A program made the position numbers and the translations under genes. A stretch of DNA of 5,099 nucleotides from Acholeplasmataceae bacterium UBA6190. GTDB taxonomy: Bacteria > Bacillota_I > Bacilli_A > Acholeplasmatales > Acholeplasmataceae. The notes below the pieces were generated by a model that worked only from the letters and a program-made list of their open reading frames with translations, did no database searches and had not been told where the DNA came from. Where the stretch lies: positions 4,905 to 10,003 of the forward strand of contig DITG01000046.1 in NCBI GenBank assembly GCA_002422045.1, written 5' to 3'. Positions 3,497-5,099 of this stretch are shown piece by piece; within the stretch, counting starts at the first letter, position 1, and every line of letters starts with the position of its first letter.

Positions 3497-4708
3497 ATGA
3501 GCAAAGTTTACATTGTCGGTGCCAAACGCAGTGCCATCGGATCGTTTCTAGGGACCCTTTCGCCCCTGCATCCAGCTGAGTTTGGTGCTCAGGTTTTAAA
3601 AGTCTTATTGAAGGAAGTCGCCATTGATCCAGCAAAAATTGATGAAGTACTGGTCGGTAACATCTTGCCAGCTGGTCTGAAACAGGGGGTCGCACGTCAA
3701 ACTTCCATCCTTGCAGGCATTCCGGCATCTGTTCCCGCTTACGGGGTGAACATGGTCTGCGGTTCAGGAATGAAGACAGTCATGAACGGTTATACAAACA
3801 TCGCTTTGGGTTTGCATCATCTGGTCGTTGCCGGTGGTGTCGAATCCATGAGTGGCACACCTTATCTCGTCCCAAGTGCTGTGAGAACAGGTCTTAAGAT
3901 GGGCGAACAACCCATGAGAGATCATATGCTTTATGATGCACTCACGGATGCATTCGAAGGTTATCATATGGGCATCACTGCGGAACATATCGTTGAAAAA
4001 TATGGTATCACACGCGCTGAACAAGATGAATTTGCCATTTTATCTCAACAAAAGGCGATTAAGGCTCAAGATTCAGGTCGTTTCAAGAATGAAATCGTTC
4101 CTGTGATCATTCAATCTCGCAAAGGGGATATCACTTTTGATCAAGATGAGTTCATCAATCGTCAGACATCGCTTGAAAAACTCTCACAATTGAAACCCGC
4201 ATTCAAAAAAGACGGTTCAGTAACCGCAGGTAGTTCATCAGGCATCAATGATGGAGCAAGTTTCATCATGCTCGCATCCGAAGAAGCTGTGAAAACCTAT
4301 CATCTCAAGCCGATTGCAGAAGTGATTGGCATCGGTCAAGGTGGCGTTGAACCCTCCGTGATGGGATTAGGACCCACACCAGCAATCAAACAAGCACTTA
4401 AACATGCAAAATTAGACATCAAAGATATCGATTTATTCGAACTCAATGAAGCCTTTGCTGCACAATCCCTTGGTGTCATCAAGGAATTGACTGAAGCGTT
4501 TGACATTACAAAAGCTCAAATTCTAGAAAAGACCAATCTGAATGGCGGTGCGATTGCGCTCGGTCATCCCGTTGGAGCTTCTGGCAATCGTATCATCGTT
4601 ACACTTGTCCATGAAATGCTCAAGCAAGATCATGTCAAGTATGGTTTGGCAAGCCTCTGCATTGGCGGCGGCATGGGTACTGCAGTGGTTATCAAAAAAA
4701 TATCATAG
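3497..4708 (+). CDS. Acetyl-CoA C-acetyltransferase (biosynthetic-type thiolase), 403 aa
   Basis: A cytoplasmic thiolase that joins two acetyl-CoA into acetoacetyl-CoA, or runs in reverse. All catalytic marks are present: nucleophile C88 in NMVCGSGMKTV (85-95), NEAFAAQ (317-323), H357 in GHPVGASG (356-363), and C388 in CIGGGMG (388-394), the acid/base cysteine. GVESMSGTPY (114-123) and TAGSSSGINDGA (243-254) match the family, the latter with S where TAGNASGINDGA is usual. The length is slightly above the usual 390-400 because of a small insertion around 280-300 or 330-345. ATG 3497 has AAAGGAGA ending 6 nt upstream. It is first in an operon with a reductase 9 bp downstream. That order fits acetyl-CoA to 3-hydroxybutyryl-CoA conversion, used for butyrate, 3-hydroxybutyrate polymer or isoprenoid-related pathways. 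The symbol (thlA, atoB or phaA) depends on the rest of the pathway, which is outside the window. Confidence 0.93.
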   Translation: MSKVYIVGAKRSAIGSFLGTLSPLHPAEFGAQVLKVLLKEVAIDPAKIDEVLVGNILPAGLKQGVARQTSILAGIPASVPAYGVNMVCGSGMKTVMNGYTNIALGLHHLVVAGGVESMSGTPYLVPSAVRTGLKMGEQPMRDHMLYDALTDAFEGYHMGITAEHIVEKYGITRAEQDEFAILSQQKAIKAQDSGRFKNEIVPVIIQSRKGDITFDQDEFINRQTSLEKLSQLKPAFKKDGSVTAGSSSGINDGASFIMLASEEAVKTYHLKPIAEVIGIGQGGVEPSVMGLGPTPAIKQALKHAKLDIKDIDLFELNEAFAAQSLGVIKELTEAFDITKAQILEKTNLNGGAIALGHPVGASGNRIIVTLVHEMLKQDHVKYGLASLCIGGGMGTAVVIKKIS

Positions 4709-4717
4709 GAGCTTAAC

Positions 4718-5099
4718 ATGGGAAGATTAGATCACAAAGTCGCTGTCATTACAGGTGGCGCAAAGGGTTTGGGACAGGCAATTGCGGAAGTATTTGCCAA
4801 AGAAGGTGCAACCGTTGTTGCGGCTGATATGGGACCTCTGACATATGTTTGTGAGAACGTTCATTATTATCCACTCAATGTCACAGATGTTCTTGGCATT
4901 CAGAAATTTTTCGATGAAGTTGTCGCACGATTCGGAAAAATCGATATTCTCGTCAACAACGCAGGGATCACCAAAGATGCAATGACTAGAAAAATGACAG
5001 ACGACCAGTGGAATGCGGTCATCGATGTCAACTTAAAAGGTGTTTTCAATATGACCAGACTGTTTGGACCCCACATGGAAACCAATGGTTATGGTTCAA
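4718..5099 (+). CDS. FabG-like short-chain dehydrogenase/reductase, N-terminal 127 residues (3' end outside window)
   Basis: A Rossmann-fold oxidoreductase, probably reducing acetoacetyl-CoA or 3-oxoacyl substrates to the 3-hydroxy form. The frame stays open to the window end. Seen: the cofactor motif TGGAKGLGQA (12-21), NNAGITKDAM (80-89) and DVNLKGVFN (103-111) with N105, all classical SDR marks. The catalytic Ser and YxxxK motif lie beyond the window. After the second strand the sequence is VVAAD with D37, a position where Asp usually favours NAD(H); FabG and PhaB-type reductases more often carry basic residues for NADP(H). ATG 4718 is supported by TAGGAG (4706-4711), which overlaps the thiolase stop codon and lies 6 nt from the start, so the two genes are transcribed and probably translated together. 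FabG of fatty acid synthesis is the alternative, but the thiolase neighbour points to a CoA substrate. Confidence 0.88.
   Translation, partial: MGRLDHKVAVITGGAKGLGQAIAEVFAKEGATVVAADMGPLTYVCENVHYYPLNVTDVLGIQKFFDEVVARFGKIDILVNNAGITKDAMTRKMTDDQWNAVIDVNLKGVFNMTRLFGPHMETNGYGS

Noticed and set aside
1..5099. CRISPR arrays, tRNA or rRNA genes, insertion sequences, attachment sites.
   Set aside because: No regularly spaced repeats, cloverleaf sequence, transposase frame or terminal repeats were found.

Overview
The window is AT-rich DNA from a low-GC Gram-positive-type bacterium. Tryptophan is always TGG and TGA acts as a stop, for example after the Fic-like gene and the DUF2892 gene, so this is the standard code and not the Mycoplasma code. 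Shine-Dalgarno sites are strong (GGAGG, AAGGAG, GGGGGA, AAAGGAGA), and promoters of TTGACA/TATAAT type sit close to the genes. Bacillota or an Acholeplasma/Izemoplasma-like lineage is a reasonable guess, but the sequence alone does not fix the taxon.

Layout: (1) 1-542, the 3' end of a Fic-like protein with a C-terminal winged helix, closed by a terminator. (2) 630-1478, a divergent elongation factor Ts gene in its own transcription unit. (3) 1541-1738, a small DUF2892 membrane protein, then a strong terminator. (4) 1846-2454, an unrecognised six-segment membrane protein with its own extended -10 promoter. (5) 2444-3052 on the minus strand, a TetR/AcrR-family repressor that runs convergent into the membrane gene and overlaps it by 11 bp. 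(6) 3053-3496, a 444-bp regulatory region. (7) 3497-4708, an acetyl-CoA acetyltransferase (thiolase). (8) 4718 to the window end, the N-terminal part of a FabG-like short-chain dehydrogenase/reductase, coupled to the thiolase by a 9-bp gap.

The TetR repressor, the regulatory region and the thiolase-SDR operon look like one module for short-chain acyl-CoA metabolism (acetyl-CoA to acetoacetyl-CoA to 3-hydroxybutyryl-CoA). Between the repressor and the operon lie two consensus promoters on the same strand. Each is followed at nearly the same distance by a copy of a 16-bp palindrome, ATGAATA-NN-TATTCAT, the probable operator of the TetR protein. The second promoter (P2) drives the operon through a leader of about 147 nt with cre-like sites on both sides of the promoter.

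The first promoter (P1) drives no protein gene. Its transcript would be only about 110 nt, ending at an intrinsic terminator. It can fold into two hairpins, each with UCUCCU in its loop, and that hexamer is exactly complementary to the AGGAGA core of the thiolase ribosome binding site. The best candidate for something undescribed here is therefore a small RNA that targets Shine-Dalgarno sites and is co-regulated with the operon by the repressor. An attenuated leader RNA is the main alternative.
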